Assembly: GCA_902766825.1 (NCBI GenBank)
Contig: CACXFB010000077.1
Coordinates: 1 to 64,000 of the forward strand
DNA length: 64,000 bases
Origin: an uncultured Lachnospiraceae bacterium
GTDB lineage: Bacteria; Bacillota; Clostridia; Lachnospirales; Lachnospiraceae
Direction: 5' to 3'
Part shown: positions 19,291-29,314 of the stretch, one piece after another
How the letters are laid out: each line of letters starts with the position of its first letter
How positions within the stretch are numbered: the first letter of the stretch is position 1
Notes under the pieces: generated by a model
Databases searched by the model: none
What the model saw: the letters and a program-made list of their open reading frames with translations, nothing else
What the model was told of the DNA's origin: nothing
Made by a program: the position numbers and the translations under genes

Positions 19291-20904
19291 ATGGCTACAA
19301 AAAATGTAACGAAAAAGACAACAAATACTACAAAAAACAAAACTAAAAGTGCTACTAAGAGCACAGCTAAGAGCGCGGCTTACAACAGCAGGAACACAAC
19401 GAAAAATAATCCTAATCCTGCAGGTAAGAAGAAAAAGCGCAGAAGAAGACGTAAAAAGAAGACAGGACTTGTGGTCATGATTGCAACAGGTGTTGTTTTT
19501 GCCGGAGCTTTAGCGGCATATTCGGGGATTGCTATTTATTATAATAAGCATTTCTTCCCTAACAGCACGGTTAACGGAGAAGATGTATCGGGCAAGAGTC
19601 TTGAGGATGCAAGGCAGGTAATTGCCACATCTGATGCCGTGTATAAGCTTGATGTAGTTACAAGAACGGGTGTTACATACTCTCTGTCAGGTGATGATTT
19701 CGGATATGAAAAGAAGACATCGGCAAATGTTGATGAGTTTCTTGATAAGCAGACGGGATTTGCGTGGCCGTCACAGGTAAAAAAGAAACATGATTATAAG
19801 ATAGAGGTTGAGACATCTTATGATGAAGATGCCCTTAATGTGGAGATAGATTCGCTTGCATGTTTTGACGCAGAAAAACAGGTGGCGCCTACTAATGCCA
19901 CGATAGAAAAGAGCGGCGGAGAGATTTATGTTGTTGAGGAAACCAAGGGGGATACACTTATTAAAGATGTGGCTGCTTCAAAGATTATTGAAGCTGTAAG
20001 TGAAGGTGCCACGAGCGTGGTTCTTACGGATGATTGTTATGTTGCGCCAAAGATTACGTCTACTAGCAGTGAGATTACAGAGGTCATGGATAAGGTTAAG
20101 CTGTATTCGGAGGTTGAGATTACATACACTATCGGTGAAGAGGAAGAAGTTCTTACAAGTGATGAGATAACAAAATGGATTAATGTCGAGGACACAAATG
20201 GGGACAAGATTATGGAGGTAACTCTTAATGAGAACGGACCTGTGGATTTTGTCCAGTCGCTGGCATCTAAGTATAATACATATGCGGACAAGCGAAAATT
20301 TAAGACTTCAAAGGGTGATGTAATTGAAATCGGCGGTGGAGATTACGGCTGGATCGTGGACAAGCAGGGCGAGTGCAAAAAGATAATAGAAGATATTAAG
20401 GCAGGAAAGAGCGTTACAAGAGAGCCGGTGTTTGAGCAAAGAGCAAAAGCATTTGGCGAAAATGATATAGGTAATACTTATGTTGAAGTGGATTACAGTA
20501 ACCAGCACATGTATTATTATAAAGAGGGCAAGCTTGTTTTTGAAAGTGATGTTGTAACGGGTAATATCAACCGTAACAACGGTTCGCCGGATGGCGTGTT
20601 TAAGATTGCTTATAAGAAGAGCCCGGCAACTCTTGTCGGAGAAGGTTATTCTTCTGATGTGTCTTATTTCATGGTATTTGCTTATAATGTTGGTTTCCAT
20701 GATGCGACATGGAGAGGCTCGTTCGGAGGTCAGATATATAAGAGCAACGGTTCACATGGCTGTGTCAATATGCCGCTTAGCGGGGCAAAGGAACTGTATC
20801 AGATTCTTGAGACCGAAACACCGGTTGTGGCATACTACAGAGAGCCGGTTAAGCTAACTGCCGAGAATGCAAAGATTTCAAACGCTTATTCATATGCCGG
20901 GTAG
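19291..20904 (+). CDS. L,D-transpeptidase (YkuD) with PG-binding domain
   Basis: Cell-wall enzyme expected to make 3-3 cross-links or attach to peptidoglycan stems. The N-terminus (about 1-55) is very basic and Thr/Lys-rich with a run of Arg and Lys, followed by one membrane segment (about residues 60-80). The external part begins with a peptidoglycan-binding type-4-like region. The C-terminal YkuD domain has the motif SHGCVNMP with the catalytic Cys at about 491. GAGAGG precedes ATG 19291; the longer GTG start at 19273 overlaps the ribosome site. It lies 27 bases after spmB. Confidence 0.92.
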   Translation: MATKNVTKKTTNTTKNKTKSATKSTAKSAAYNSRNTTKNNPNPAGKKKKRRRRRKKKTGLVVMIATGVVFAGALAAYSGIAIYYNKHFFPNSTVNGEDVSGKSLEDARQVIATSDAVYKLDVVTRTGVTYSLSGDDFGYEKKTSANVDEFLDKQTGFAWPSQVKKKHDYKIEVETSYDEDALNVEIDSLACFDAEKQVAPTNATIEKSGGEIYVVEETKGDTLIKDVAASKIIEAVSEGATSVVLTDDCYVAPKITSTSSEITEVMDKVKLYSEVEITYTIGEEEEVLTSDEITKWINVEDTNGDKIMEVTLNENGPVDFVQSLASKYNTYADKRKFKTSKGDVIEIGGGDYGWIVDKQGECKKIIEDIKAGKSVTREPVFEQRAKAFGENDIGNTYVEVDYSNQHMYYYKEGKLVFESDVVTGNINRNNGSPDGVFKIAYKKSPATLVGEGYSSDVSYFMVFAYNVGFHDATWRGSFGGQIYKSNGSHGCVNMPLSGAKELYQILETETPVVAYYREPVKLTAENAKISNAYSYAG

Positions 20905-20954
20905 TGTGTAAATATGTATTTTTGAATATGAATTAAAAGGAGAAAAAAGGAACA

Positions 20955-21608
20955 ATGGATAGCAATAAAGTTAATGTATATTTAGGTACACAAGTTGATG
21001 AGGTAACAGATGCAATGGTTAAAAGACTTGCCGTAAAAGCTGTTAATATAACAGATATGCTGGCAAGGGCATATACAACGCCAAAGGGTGTTGACGGATT
21101 AAAGATATTATCAATGGCAGCAGGACTTGCAGGCTATGCATGCCACAAGGCTGTTAGTGAGGAAAAAGGTTCATTTCATGTAGTTACATCGCTTGAAGGA
21201 AAGGAATATTATTTCAGTGATGATGTTAATGCCTATCTTTATGACGGTGCAACAAGTGTAATAGGTCTTTTGCTTGGACTTTATGGTTGCAGATATCCGG
21301 ATGCAGATAAGCCTGATGTTAAGCCTGCAATTGAAAAGGCTGCAGCTAAGGCCGGACACAGTGATTATCGTATCGCGGGATTAAATCCTAATACTCTTAT
21401 GGAAGAGGTTATGACTTGCTTTGATGCAATAAAAGACACCCTCATTATTCCTAATTGCGAGTCACCTAAGGAGTGGCCGGTTCTTATGGGAATCGTTCTC
21501 CAGAGTGTAGCAGATGAAATAATGAGGGTGTCAAATCCAAGAGAAGTATTTGATATCACTGTGGATATTATATTGTATCTTTCAAAAATGGATGTTAATT
21601 CGTTATAA
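20955..21608 (+). CDS. Conserved hypothetical protein, 217 aa
   Basis: Not recognised. A soluble, likely cytoplasmic protein: no signal peptide, mixed helix-rich sequence with two small hydrophobic patches (LKILSMAAGLAGYACH and SVIGLLLGLYGC). Ribosome site AAAGGAGAAAAAAGG precedes ATG 20955. It is 50 bases after the L,D-transpeptidase and convergent with the DUF885 lipoprotein gene, with only 4 bases between the stops. Codon use resembles its neighbours, so it is a real gene. Confidence 0.75.
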   Translation: MDSNKVNVYLGTQVDEVTDAMVKRLAVKAVNITDMLARAYTTPKGVDGLKILSMAAGLAGYACHKAVSEEKGSFHVVTSLEGKEYYFSDDVNAYLYDGATSVIGLLLGLYGCRYPDADKPDVKPAIEKAAAKAGHSDYRIAGLNPNTLMEEVMTCFDAIKDTLIIPNCESPKEWPVLMGIVLQSVADEIMRVSNPREVFDITVDIILYLSKMDVNSL

Positions 21609-21612
21609 ATAA

Positions 21613-23475
21613 TTAATAGTAATATTTATCGTAACAAGATTTTATAACACTAAAAGGTGCAAAACCTACATCAAGAAGGAAGCGGTTGAATTCGAGTTCG
21701 TTAAAATCGTCTTCCTTCAATTCTTTTGCATTGTTTTCAAGCTCCTCATATACTATTGCTCCGTAAGTGTAGCATAATACATTGGTTGGTGACTCGATGG
21801 CTGACAAGTAAACGCTGTCAATAGTTTCGTCATCTAATTCAAAGTAATTGGACAGGTATTCTTTTAAATCTTCCTTTGTCCAATATTCGTAATTAATTCC
21901 TATGTCGGCTAGTGCTTCTATGCAAAGAGACAATTCGCTGTTAAGTGCCATGGCTTTTGCGACATCTGAAGGGATATCTTCTATGTAGCTGTATGATTTG
22001 TATTCAACATATTTTGCCCAGCCTTCAGATACACCTGTAGGAACCAGAATCTGACGCAGAGGGGAATTGTCGTTGGTCTTCTCGTAGTTGTACTCATACA
22101 TGTGGCCCGGGAATCCTTCGTGTGCAAGTGTGGCAAAGAACTCTGAAGTATCTCTTATCTGTGACTTATTGATGTAGATGGAATTGTCTGTATTGTCATC
22201 AACGGCAGGTTTGTAATACATTGCAGGACTTAAGAAATCCTCTAAGGATTTATCAACAGGTTTAAGTGTGTAGTTAACTTCCGGTATCTGTGGGAAATCT
22301 GCCTGCATATCTTCGCGTAGTTCTTCGAGTATTGCTTTTGGATCGGTCTTTGCGGTTTTGGTCTTTGTAATTTCATCGAATATGTCGTTGTTGTGAAGAT
22401 AGAGTTTTGAAAGTTCGTTTATATTATTTTTTATACGATTGTTAAGAGCTTTTTTTACGGTTTTGACTTTGACATGGTCTCCTACATTTGAATATACAAG
22501 AAGCTGATAGTATTTTCTGCCGTCTTCAAAATTGCAAAGCCCTCCGTCGTTAGTGCCGGTTCCTTTCAAATCGTTAAGAGATGTTATGAGAAGTTCATAT
22601 GCCGGTATTATCTTATTTAGGACAATTTCTTTGTTGCGGGCACAAAAGTCTTTTTTCTGACTGTCTGTAAGCCCTTCGTAATTATTTATTTTTTCATCAA
22701 ATGAAGTGATAAGATAGTTGTTGTCCTTATCTTTGATGAATTCATTACATTGTTCAACAATCTTATCTACCATTTCATCTGACATGAAAAGACCTTTTTC
22801 GGATTTTGCCTGTTCGAACTTTATGATTTCCTCAAAGGTGTCGTAAATGGAAGGAAGGGCAGTAAGGTAACGCTCGATATCCGTAGCGGTGTAGAATTTA
22901 TATTCTGCAAGGGTGATAGGAAGTTCAGCCTGGAATCCTTGTGTGGGACCTAAGACTTCGCTGTAGTATTCTAAACCTTCTGAATCGTAGGAACAATCAA
23001 GACGATATTCTATAGCGTCATATGTGATCTTCTGGCTTTGAGAAAGTGCTTCATAATTGATCTGTTCAAGTTTTTTTGTATACTCATCGTTTTCTTCAAG
23101 GTCTATAAAAATATCGTCAGCATCAAAGCTTAGCATAACCTCGGGATATTTATCGAGTCCGAGAACAGAAGCATCTGCCAGAACATAATTAAGTGTGATG
23201 GCATCTTCTGATACGGCATCTTTAAAGAGCTCATCACATAGACTGTTTAGCTGCTTAGTGGCAGTATCGTCGGATGAGGTTCCTTCGTTATCAATATCTT
23301 TATTGTCTGTATCTGACAAGTCTTTTTTAGTAGCATCCTGTGGCGTTGAGACTTCGGTTTTTTTGTCGTCTTCTTTTTCTTCGTCGTCACGGCATGCACT
23401 AAATGTAATGCCGGATGTCACGATGAGGCCAAAAACAAGAACGCAGGATATGGTTTTTTTGAATTTGTTAAACAT
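21613..23475 (-). CDS. DUF885 family lipoprotein, putative metallopeptidase
   Basis: Secreted lipoprotein: basic start, hydrophobic segment and lipobox FSAC with Cys28, then an acidic Lys/Asp/Thr-rich linker of about 60 residues. The remainder is a DUF885 domain, with the family motif HEGFPGH at residues 452-458 inside TLAHEGFPGHMYEY, which is the presumed zinc site. Full length of 620 residues fits the family. By homology it may be a peptidase acting outside the membrane; the substrate is unknown. AAGGAGGT lies upstream of ATG. It is divergent from the PBP gene. Confidence 0.9.
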   Translation of the reverse strand: MFNKFKKTISCVLVFGLIVTSGITFSACRDDEEKEDDKKTEVSTPQDATKKDLSDTDNKDIDNEGTSSDDTATKQLNSLCDELFKDAVSEDAITLNYVLADASVLGLDKYPEVMLSFDADDIFIDLEENDEYTKKLEQINYEALSQSQKITYDAIEYRLDCSYDSEGLEYYSEVLGPTQGFQAELPITLAEYKFYTATDIERYLTALPSIYDTFEEIIKFEQAKSEKGLFMSDEMVDKIVEQCNEFIKDKDNNYLITSFDEKINNYEGLTDSQKKDFCARNKEIVLNKIIPAYELLITSLNDLKGTGTNDGGLCNFEDGRKYYQLLVYSNVGDHVKVKTVKKALNNRIKNNINELSKLYLHNNDIFDEITKTKTAKTDPKAILEELREDMQADFPQIPEVNYTLKPVDKSLEDFLSPAMYYKPAVDDNTDNSIYINKSQIRDTSEFFATLAHEGFPGHMYEYNYEKTNDNSPLRQILVPTGVSEGWAKYVEYKSYSYIEDIPSDVAKAMALNSELSLCIEALADIGINYEYWTKEDLKEYLSNYFELDDETIDSVYLSAIESPTNVLCYTYGAIVYEELENNAKELKEDDFNELEFNRFLLDVGFAPFSVIKSCYDKYYY

Positions 23476-23490
23476 GATCTACCTCCTTAT

Positions 23491-23519
23491 TTGTTAAGAT
23501 AACAATTATATAGTATAAT
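23491..23519 (+). promoter_or_regulatory. Sigma-A promoter of the class A PBP gene
   Basis: TTGTTA (23491-23496), 17-base spacer, TATAAT (23514-23519). The predicted transcript start is near 23526, downstream of the first in-frame ATG (23522), which argues against that ATG as the real start. Confidence 0.65.
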
Positions 23520-23569
23520 ATATGTATGTAATCAGTGTCAAAAGTATTAAATTAGAATGTGGTGATGGA

Positions 23570-25627
23570 TTGGGAGAGAAAGGAAAGAAGAGGAAGAGGA
23601 AGAGGGGCGGGAAGACAAGGTGGTTTTTGGGGCGACTTAAAACGGCACTTAAGATTTTTGTGGCGATAATACTTTTGTGTATAGTTGTTGTTGGAGGATG
23701 GTTCTACAAAGAGTATGGCTCCACTATACTGAAGATGAAGTCCGAGGCTGCAAAGCTTGTGGCCGATGCTGACAGTACTACTTTTTCAAGAAACAGGGCA
23801 AGTACCGTATATGATATTGATGAGAATGTTATAAATGTATTCACTACGGACGGCAACACCGGATATTTAAGTTATGATGATATTCCTAAATATGCAGTGG
23901 ATGCAGTTGTTGCGACAGAAGACAGAAGTTTTTTTGAGCATGACGGGGTGGATATAAAAGCCAACGTGAAGGCGGTGTATGAACTTATAAAACATGAGGG
24001 TGAGGTAACTCGTGGGGCAAGTACAATAACACAGCAGCTTGCCAAGAACATTTTCCTTACTAATGAGGTAACGTGGCAACGTAAGACGGAAGAGATATTT
24101 ATAGCGCTCAATCTTGAGAAAAAATACGACAAAAATGAGATTCTTGAGTTCTATATTAATAATATATATTACGCTAATGGTTATTATGGAATTGAGGCGG
24201 CAAGCCAGGGGTATTTCAGCGTCAGCGCAAAGGAGCTTGACCTTGCCCAGATTGCATTTATAAGTGCGATTCCTAACGGACCGACAAGATATGACCCGCT
24301 TGTTCATATGGATAATACGCTTGAGAGAAAAGACCGTATATTATCACAGATGTGCGACCTTGGGTACATTTCAACGGAGGATTACAATCTGGCAAAGGAT
24401 GAGGAGATTGTTCTAAATGTAAGGACTGCTGATAACAAGAAGGTGTCGGATTATGTGGTATCATATGTGAATTACTGCGGCGTGCGTGCTGTTATGGAGA
24501 GTGAAGGGTTTGAGTTTAAGGATTCCTTTGAATCTGAGGAGGAGCGCGAAGAATACGAAAAGAAATTTGAAGAGTTTTATGATGTCTGTCAGCGCTATAT
24601 TTATTCAAAGGGTTACAATATATATACTTCGATAGATGTTAAGAAGCAAAGGCTTCTTCAGAAAGCGGTCAATGAGCAGATGAAGGGCTTTAAGGAAAAG
24701 AAGGAAGACGGCATATACAATATGCAGGCTGCGGCGGTATGTATAGACAATAACACGGGTAAGGTCGTGGCGATTGTCGGAGGACGAAGCCAGAAGCAGG
24801 CGGCATTTGGCCTTAACAGGGCATATCAAAGCTACAGACAGCCGGGAAGCTGCATTAAGCCGCTGCTTATATATTCAACGGCTTTTGAAAATGGGTACAC
24901 ACCGGACAGTGAAGTTGTGGATGAAAAGAGTGAAGATGGACCGGACAATTCCAATGATAATTATCTGGGAAAGACCGATGTGAGGACGGCCATTGAACAG
25001 TCAATCAATACGGTGGCATGGAACTTTTTTGAGAAACTGACGCCGTATAAGTGTCTGACTCATCTAGTTGATATGGGATTTAAAAAGATAACATATGAGG
25101 ATGATTATATGGCGGCTTCTCTTGGTGGATTTAAAGACGGGGCGAGTCCGCTTGAGATGGCAGCGGCTTATGCGGCAGTTGAAAATGATGGGATTTTTAC
25201 CGTGCCTACATGTATTTTGCGTGTGGAGGATGTGTACGGAAGAGAACTTATTTCTTATGAAGGGGGCGCTTCAAAACAGGGGGCTGTTGCAGGAAGCAAG
25301 AAAGTTGTTTTTGAGAAAAATGCTGCGAGAATGCTTACAGATTGTATGGAAGGTGTACTGACGCGCGGAACGGCTGCAGGCTATGCGCTTAAAGGAATGA
25401 GCTGTGCAGGCAAGACCGGAACCACCAATGATAGAAAAGACGGATGGTTTGCAGGCTATACGCCGTATTACACAACGGTGGTATGGGTTGGTGGGGATAA
25501 CCCGGTTAAGGTGGATGATTTGTCGGGTGCAACGTATCCTCTTTATATCTGGAATCAGTATATGAGTGAAATTCATAAAGGATTTAAAAATAAGGATTTT
25601 GAAGATTACAAAATCGTGGTAGAATAG
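23570..25627 (+). CDS. Class A penicillin-binding protein (bifunctional)
   Basis: Glycosyltransferase (GT51) plus transpeptidase that polymerises and cross-links peptidoglycan. After a very basic Lys/Arg/Gly N-terminus comes one membrane anchor. GT51 motifs: [14 protein letters not shown] with Glu at about 117, [12 protein letters not shown] and [14 protein letters not shown]. Transpeptidase motifs: SCIK with Ser at about 427, SIN in EQSINTVAW and KTG at about 615. The frame opens at ATG 23522, but a promoter at 23491-23519 would start transcription after it, so TTG 23570 is my preferred start (moderate confidence; ribosome site weak). It is divergent from the DUF885 gene. Confidence 0.93.
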   Translation: MGEKGKKRKRKRGGKTRWFLGRLKTALKIFVAIILLCIVVVGGWFYKEYGSTILKMKSEAAKLVADADSTTFSRNRASTVYDIDENVINVFTTDGNTGYLSYDDIPKYAVDAVVATEDRSFFEHDGVDIKANVKAVYELIKHEGEVTRGASTITQQLAKNIFLTNEVTWQRKTEEIFIALNLEKKYDKNEILEFYINNIYYANGYYGIEAASQGYFSVSAKELDLAQIAFISAIPNGPTRYDPLVHMDNTLERKDRILSQMCDLGYISTEDYNLAKDEEIVLNVRTADNKKVSDYVVSYVNYCGVRAVMESEGFEFKDSFESEEEREEYEKKFEEFYDVCQRYIYSKGYNIYTSIDVKKQRLLQKAVNEQMKGFKEKKEDGIYNMQAAAVCIDNNTGKVVAIVGGRSQKQAAFGLNRAYQSYRQPGSCIKPLLIYSTAFENGYTPDSEVVDEKSEDGPDNSNDNYLGKTDVRTAIEQSINTVAWNFFEKLTPYKCLTHLVDMGFKKITYEDDYMAASLGGFKDGASPLEMAAAYAAVENDGIFTVPTCILRVEDVYGRELISYEGGASKQGAVAGSKKVVFEKNAARMLTDCMEGVLTRGTAAGYALKGMSCAGKTGTTNDRKDGWFAGYTPYYTTVVWVGGDNPVKVDDLSGATYPLYIWNQYMSEIHKGFKNKDFEDYKIVVE

Positions 25628-25658
25628 ATGTGAGAATGGTATTTTTGAAGGAGGGCAA

Positions 25659-27383
25659 ATGATGGCGAAGATGAAGACGAGAAGGCTTAGTATTGCTTCT
25701 AAGATGCAGTGTCTTGTGCTTGTGGGACTTGTTCTTAGCGTGACGGTGTTGTCGGTGTTTGCATGTCATATTGTAAAAAAGTATTTAATTGATGATAACA
25801 GAGATAATACAGTTAATATTGCATCATTAGCGGCTGATGAAATAGATGCACAGACATTTAAGAATGCGTGTGATAAAAAAGAGAAAGATGCGGATTATGA
25901 TGCTGTTATGGAAGTGATAAGCAGATATCTTAGTTCGGATGAAGTTGAATATATTTATACCATGACACGTAATTCGTCAGGAGATGTAGTGTTTGTGGTT
26001 GATGCAGATCCAGAGGATCCTGCTGATATTTATGAGGTGTATGAAGATATTACACCTCAGATGGAAAAAGCTTTTGATGGAGAGGCAATCGGTGATGAGG
26101 AAATCTCTTCGGATGAGTGGGGGGAATTTATTTCCGGCTATGCACCTATAATGTATGAAGGAGAGGTTGTTGGAATTGTTGGGGTAGACTGTGAGATTTC
26201 ATATATCAATAATGTTATGAAGCGTATTATGATTCCTTTTATTGTGATTTCGTGTGTGTGTGTTATTGTGGGGGTAGGAATTTCATTCCTGATGCGAAGA
26301 ATCATTGTTAAGAATTTTGCGCTACTTAATAATAAAATTCAGAGTGTTGCAGCTGATGATGGAGATCTTACGGGAAAGATGGAGATTACTTCCGGAGATG
26401 AGTTTGAAGTGTTAGGAAACAGTCTTAATCTGTTGCTTGACAAGACGAGAAATACGATTGAGGTTATGAAAGATTCTTCGGGGCAGGTTCAGGAGGTTTC
26501 GGGGGACATTATGGAGTCTGTGGAGGATGTTGGGCAAAAGATTCATTTGCTTCGCGATTCCATTGATGAGGTAAGCCGTGCAGCTAATGGGTCAATGGAG
26601 AGTGTTCGTCTTATGGCATCCCGCTCGGATATGGCTCTTAAGAATACAGGAAGTGTACGTACACAGCTTGAAGAGACAAAGGAAGCGGCAGATAATATAG
26701 CGGCGATGTCTAAGCAGCTTCGTGCCCATATGGCACAGTCTTCAATGCGTATTAAAGAGGCTAACGGGGAGATGATGAAAAAGCTTGACGAGAAGCTTAA
26801 GGCTGTGGAAGTAGTGGGGCAGATTAATATGCTGACGGATGCGATTCTAAATATTGCTGACCAGACTAATCTTTTGGCTCTTAATGCAAGCATTGAGGCT
26901 GCAAGGGCGGGGGAGGCCGGAAAAGGTTTTGCGGTTGTTGCGGGTGAAATCGGAAATCTTGCGGACAGCTCTTCTGAGACGGCGAAGGAGATTCGAGAGA
27001 TTGGAGAAATCATTGTCGGCGTGGTAAATGAACTTATAGATGTTACCAACGAGATGGCAAGATTTGTCGAAGAGAGCGTAATAACAGACTATGACAGGCT
27101 TGCTGATTTTGGTGAACAGTATCTTGAAAAGGCGCTTGATATTGAGAGCAGAACCCAGAGTATCAGTGCTAGCACTGTGGAGCTTGATGATTCTATGCGT
27201 GAGATTGCGGATGCGGCAGATGATTTGTATGATTATTCAAAGGCAAACATGACATCAATGCAGACTATGGCCGATTCGATTAATAATATTGATGATAAGA
27301 TGAGTGTTGTTAAGGAAGAGTCGATGAATAATCTTAAGGCGGTTGATGATATGAAGGATGTGGTTAACAGGTACACTATATAA
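25659..27383 (+). CDS. Methyl-accepting chemotaxis protein
   Basis: Chemoreceptor with two membrane segments (about residues 12-32 and 186-208) enclosing an extracellular sensor region of roughly 150 residues, Cache-like in size. A HAMP-like linker and the long coiled-coil signalling domain follow. The hairpin tip motif is [35 protein letters not shown] lies 4 bases before ATG 25659, and the second ATG (25662) has 7-base spacing, so either may be used. It follows the PBP gene by 31 bases and ends at a strong terminator. The ligand is unknown. Confidence 0.93.
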   Translation: MMAKMKTRRLSIASKMQCLVLVGLVLSVTVLSVFACHIVKKYLIDDNRDNTVNIASLAADEIDAQTFKNACDKKEKDADYDAVMEVISRYLSSDEVEYIYTMTRNSSGDVVFVVDADPEDPADIYEVYEDITPQMEKAFDGEAIGDEEISSDEWGEFISGYAPIMYEGEVVGIVGVDCEISYINNVMKRIMIPFIVISCVCVIVGVGISFLMRRIIVKNFALLNNKIQSVAADDGDLTGKMEITSGDEFEVLGNSLNLLLDKTRNTIEVMKDSSGQVQEVSGDIMESVEDVGQKIHLLRDSIDEVSRAANGSMESVRLMASRSDMALKNTGSVRTQLEETKEAADNIAAMSKQLRAHMAQSSMRIKEANGEMMKKLDEKLKAVEVVGQINMLTDAILNIADQTNLLALNASIEAARAGEAGKGFAVVAGEIGNLADSSSETAKEIREIGEIIVGVVNELIDVTNEMARFVEESVITDYDRLADFGEQYLEKALDIESRTQSISASTVELDDSMREIADAADDLYDYSKANMTSMQTMADSINNIDDKMSVVKEESMNNLKAVDDMKDVVNRYTI

Positions 27384-27411
27384 GTGATAACCCTGGTTTA
27401 AAGATTTTTAG

Positions 27412-27460
27412 AGCCGGTTAATGACTTGAAGTGATAGGATAGTCGTTAACCGGCTTTTTA
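27412..27460 (+). terminator. Intrinsic terminator after the chemoreceptor gene
   Basis: AGCCGGTTAATGAC (27412-27425) pairs with GTCGTTAACCGGCT (27442-27455), 14 bp with one G-T pair, followed by TTTTT. Confidence 0.9.
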
Positions 27461-27508
27461 AGGGCAAATTAAGAATGTAAAAGTTGAAATATTATTATAA
27501 ATAAAATT

Positions 27509-27745
27509 AGAAAGTATTTGTGCGAGAATATTGTATCGGATACTATGACTGATGGTGTGAGGGCAGCCTGTACAGATGCTTATCATAAATGCAATGGAAT
27601 GTATGTGCTTATTGATGTAAATCAAAAAGAATTTTTTAAACGTGGTGTTGCGCATGAGCTTTTTCATGTTATAGAAAATAAAATAGGTTTTGTCAGTGTT
27701 TATAATTCTTATAACGATAATGAAATCATGAAAAGACATGTTTGA
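27509..27745 (+). pseudogene. Truncated copy of the HExxH lipoprotein gene
   Basis: The frame from about 27509 to the TGA at 27743-27745 is clearly homologous, in protein and DNA, to the middle of the lipoprotein gene at 30886-31920: YLCE, then LIDVNQKEFFKRGVAHELFHVIENKIGFVSV against CVDINQKNKFKRDLSHEFFHVIESKIGLVSV. The N-terminal 140 residues (signal and upstream part) are missing, an in-frame stop lies at 27485, and the frame ends right after the homologous block, so the C-terminal third is also gone. It is best read as a decayed duplicate. A TTG at 27518 could in theory start a 75-residue product, but no ribosome site is present. Confidence 0.75.
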
Positions 27746-27986
27746 CATTAGATATGAAAGAAATAAATGAAACAAGAGGACGTTTTTTGGTACTCTTGTT
27801 TTGCGTTTACGAATAATAAGCGTATAAAAAGAATGACAATCATACGAAAAAGACAGAAAAAAGCGCGTTTACGACAAAAATAATTAAGCAAACAGAAAAC
27901 AGTATATAATCATAACGCAGTAGATGTAATAAGTTAAAACAGACATTTGTAAAGTAAATAGTTATGAAAAAGGTGGGTGGATAATA
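27746..27986. other. AT-rich intergenic region at island edge
   Basis: No gene seen. It holds a weak hairpin AAACAAGAG (27770-27778) with CTCTTGTTT (27793-27801), which may be the residual terminator of the broken gene, and a TATAAT at 27905-27910 without a good -35 that may serve the next operon. Confidence 0.4.
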
Positions 27987-28223
27987 ATGCTGTACAAAAG
28001 AGGTTCTTTGTTGAAATGCAGGGATAAACATGTGGTATTAATGGAAGACTTTGATTCGGATGCAAAAGGATATTTGATTTTGAATTTTTGGGAACAATGC
28101 GATTATAAAGATATTAATGTGTTGCCGGTATCCTTTGCAAAGTGTGAAAACGACAGGGAGTATTATCAATTGAAAAAGGATAATATTATTGTGGGGAGGG
28201 TTGATGAATTTTGTTTAATTTAA
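27987..28223 (+). CDS. Small hypothetical protein, 78 aa
   Basis: Not recognised. A 78-residue soluble protein with many charged and aromatic residues and no signal peptide. It has a good ribosome site (AAAGGTGGGTGG) before ATG 27987, and its last 13 bases overlap the start of the glycosyltransferase gene, so it appears translationally coupled. It is the first gene of the accessory island operon. A small fold of beta strands (KRGSLLKCRDKHVVLM, GYLILNFW) seems likely; a helper role for the glycosyltransferase is only a guess. Confidence 0.65.
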   Translation: MLYKRGSLLKCRDKHVVLMEDFDSDAKGYLILNFWEQCDYKDINVLPVSFAKCENDREYYQLKKDNIIVGRVDEFCLI

Positions 28224-29314
28224 ATTTTAAAGATAAATACAGGGTTGTACACATCAATAATGAACTAGGGAATTGTGTTGTAGGTGGAGCCGGAACATAT
28301 ATGAATGAGATATATAAATATCGTCCGGAGGATATGGGGTTTGTATATGTGAATTTTGATGATGTATATAATGATATGCATGCATCTGATTTTATGGATC
28401 AGAAAGATGTATTAATCATGAATATAAATGAGATTAATAAACTTTCAACTATAGATTGTGATCTTTTGGTAGTTCAATTCTATGAGTTTGCCCCATACAT
28501 AACAGAGGAATTTTTAAGGGATAAAAAGATGGCATATGTGATTCATTCCGTTCCTACACCGGAGCCTATGCCTTCATGGGATCCATTTGGTGGAAATAAT
28601 GATATACGCCAGAAATTTGAAAAGCTATGTTGTATGGCAGATGTTCTTATATGTGTTTCGCAAGCAGAAAAAGACAAGCTTATAAAGATTTATCCTCAGA
28701 TGAAAGATAAGACTACCGTTGTTTATAACGGGATGGAATGTCAAAAAAAATATAAGAATTCTAATTATATGACGAGTAGAAAAAAGTTTGGTTTTATTGG
28801 AAGAACGGATTATAGGAAAGGAATTCTAGAATGCATAAAGGAATTTGTCAATGTGGATGGAGAGCTTCTTATTGCGTGTCCTAAAAATGACTCGGAATAT
28901 ATAGAAAAGCTCTTAATATACATACATGCGGTGGGGATGGAAGATAAAATAAGATTTGTTGGATGGTGCACGGGAGAGAGAAAAGAAGAATTCTTTAAAT
29001 CGATAGATGCACTGATTATTCCATCCTTGTATGAACCGTTTGGTTATGTGGCACTTGAGGGTATGCAGTATGGAGTACCATTAATAAGTTCTAAGAATGG
29101 CGGGTTGGGTGAGATACTTGAAGGGTATAAATATACTTATGATCCTTATAAAAACGGTGAGTTAAGGTCAAGGATTGAAGAATTTATAAATGATGATAAG
29201 GAAGAGGTTGCAAAACAACAGGAAATTCTGCTGAAAAGAATTGATGAATTTACCGTGACAAAAATGGTAAATAGCTACAATGAATTATGGGATAAAATTT
29301 TGAAGGAGATATGA
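28211..29314 (+). CDS. Glycosyltransferase, GT4/GT-B fold
   Basis: Cytoplasmic GT-B glycosyltransferase of the family 4 type, transferring a sugar from a nucleotide donor. The N-terminal domain holds GGAGTYMNEI (a glycine loop), and the C-terminal domain begins near FGFIGRTDYRKGI. It carries the EPFGYVALEGMQYGVPLIS segment with the retaining-enzyme E-x7-E pair. TTG 28211 follows GGGGAGGG with 10-base spacing. Its final ATGA overlaps the start of the Ser/Thr-rich protein gene, so enzyme and putative acceptor are translationally coupled. Protein O-glycosylation of that neighbour is inferred, not shown. Confidence 0.88.
   Translation: MFNLNFKDKYRVVHINNELGNCVVGGAGTYMNEIYKYRPEDMGFVYVNFDDVYNDMHASDFMDQKDVLIMNINEINKLSTIDCDLLVVQFYEFAPYITEEFLRDKKMAYVIHSVPTPEPMPSWDPFGGNNDIRQKFEKLCCMADVLICVSQAEKDKLIKIYPQMKDKTTVVYNGMECQKKYKNSNYMTSRKKFGFIGRTDYRKGILECIKEFVNVDGELLIACPKNDSEYIEKLLIYIHAVGMEDKIRFVGWCTGERKEEFFKSIDALIIPSLYEPFGYVALEGMQYGVPLISSKNGGLGEILEGYKYTYDPYKNGELRSRIEEFINDDKEEVAKQQEILLKRIDEFTVTKMVNSYNELWDKILKEI

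Noticed and set aside
20308..20700. 130-residue minus-strand open frame
   Set aside because: Antisense to the L,D-transpeptidase, whose catalytic motif is intact.
26543..27049. 168-residue minus-strand open frame
   Set aside because: Antisense to the conserved signalling domain of the chemoreceptor.
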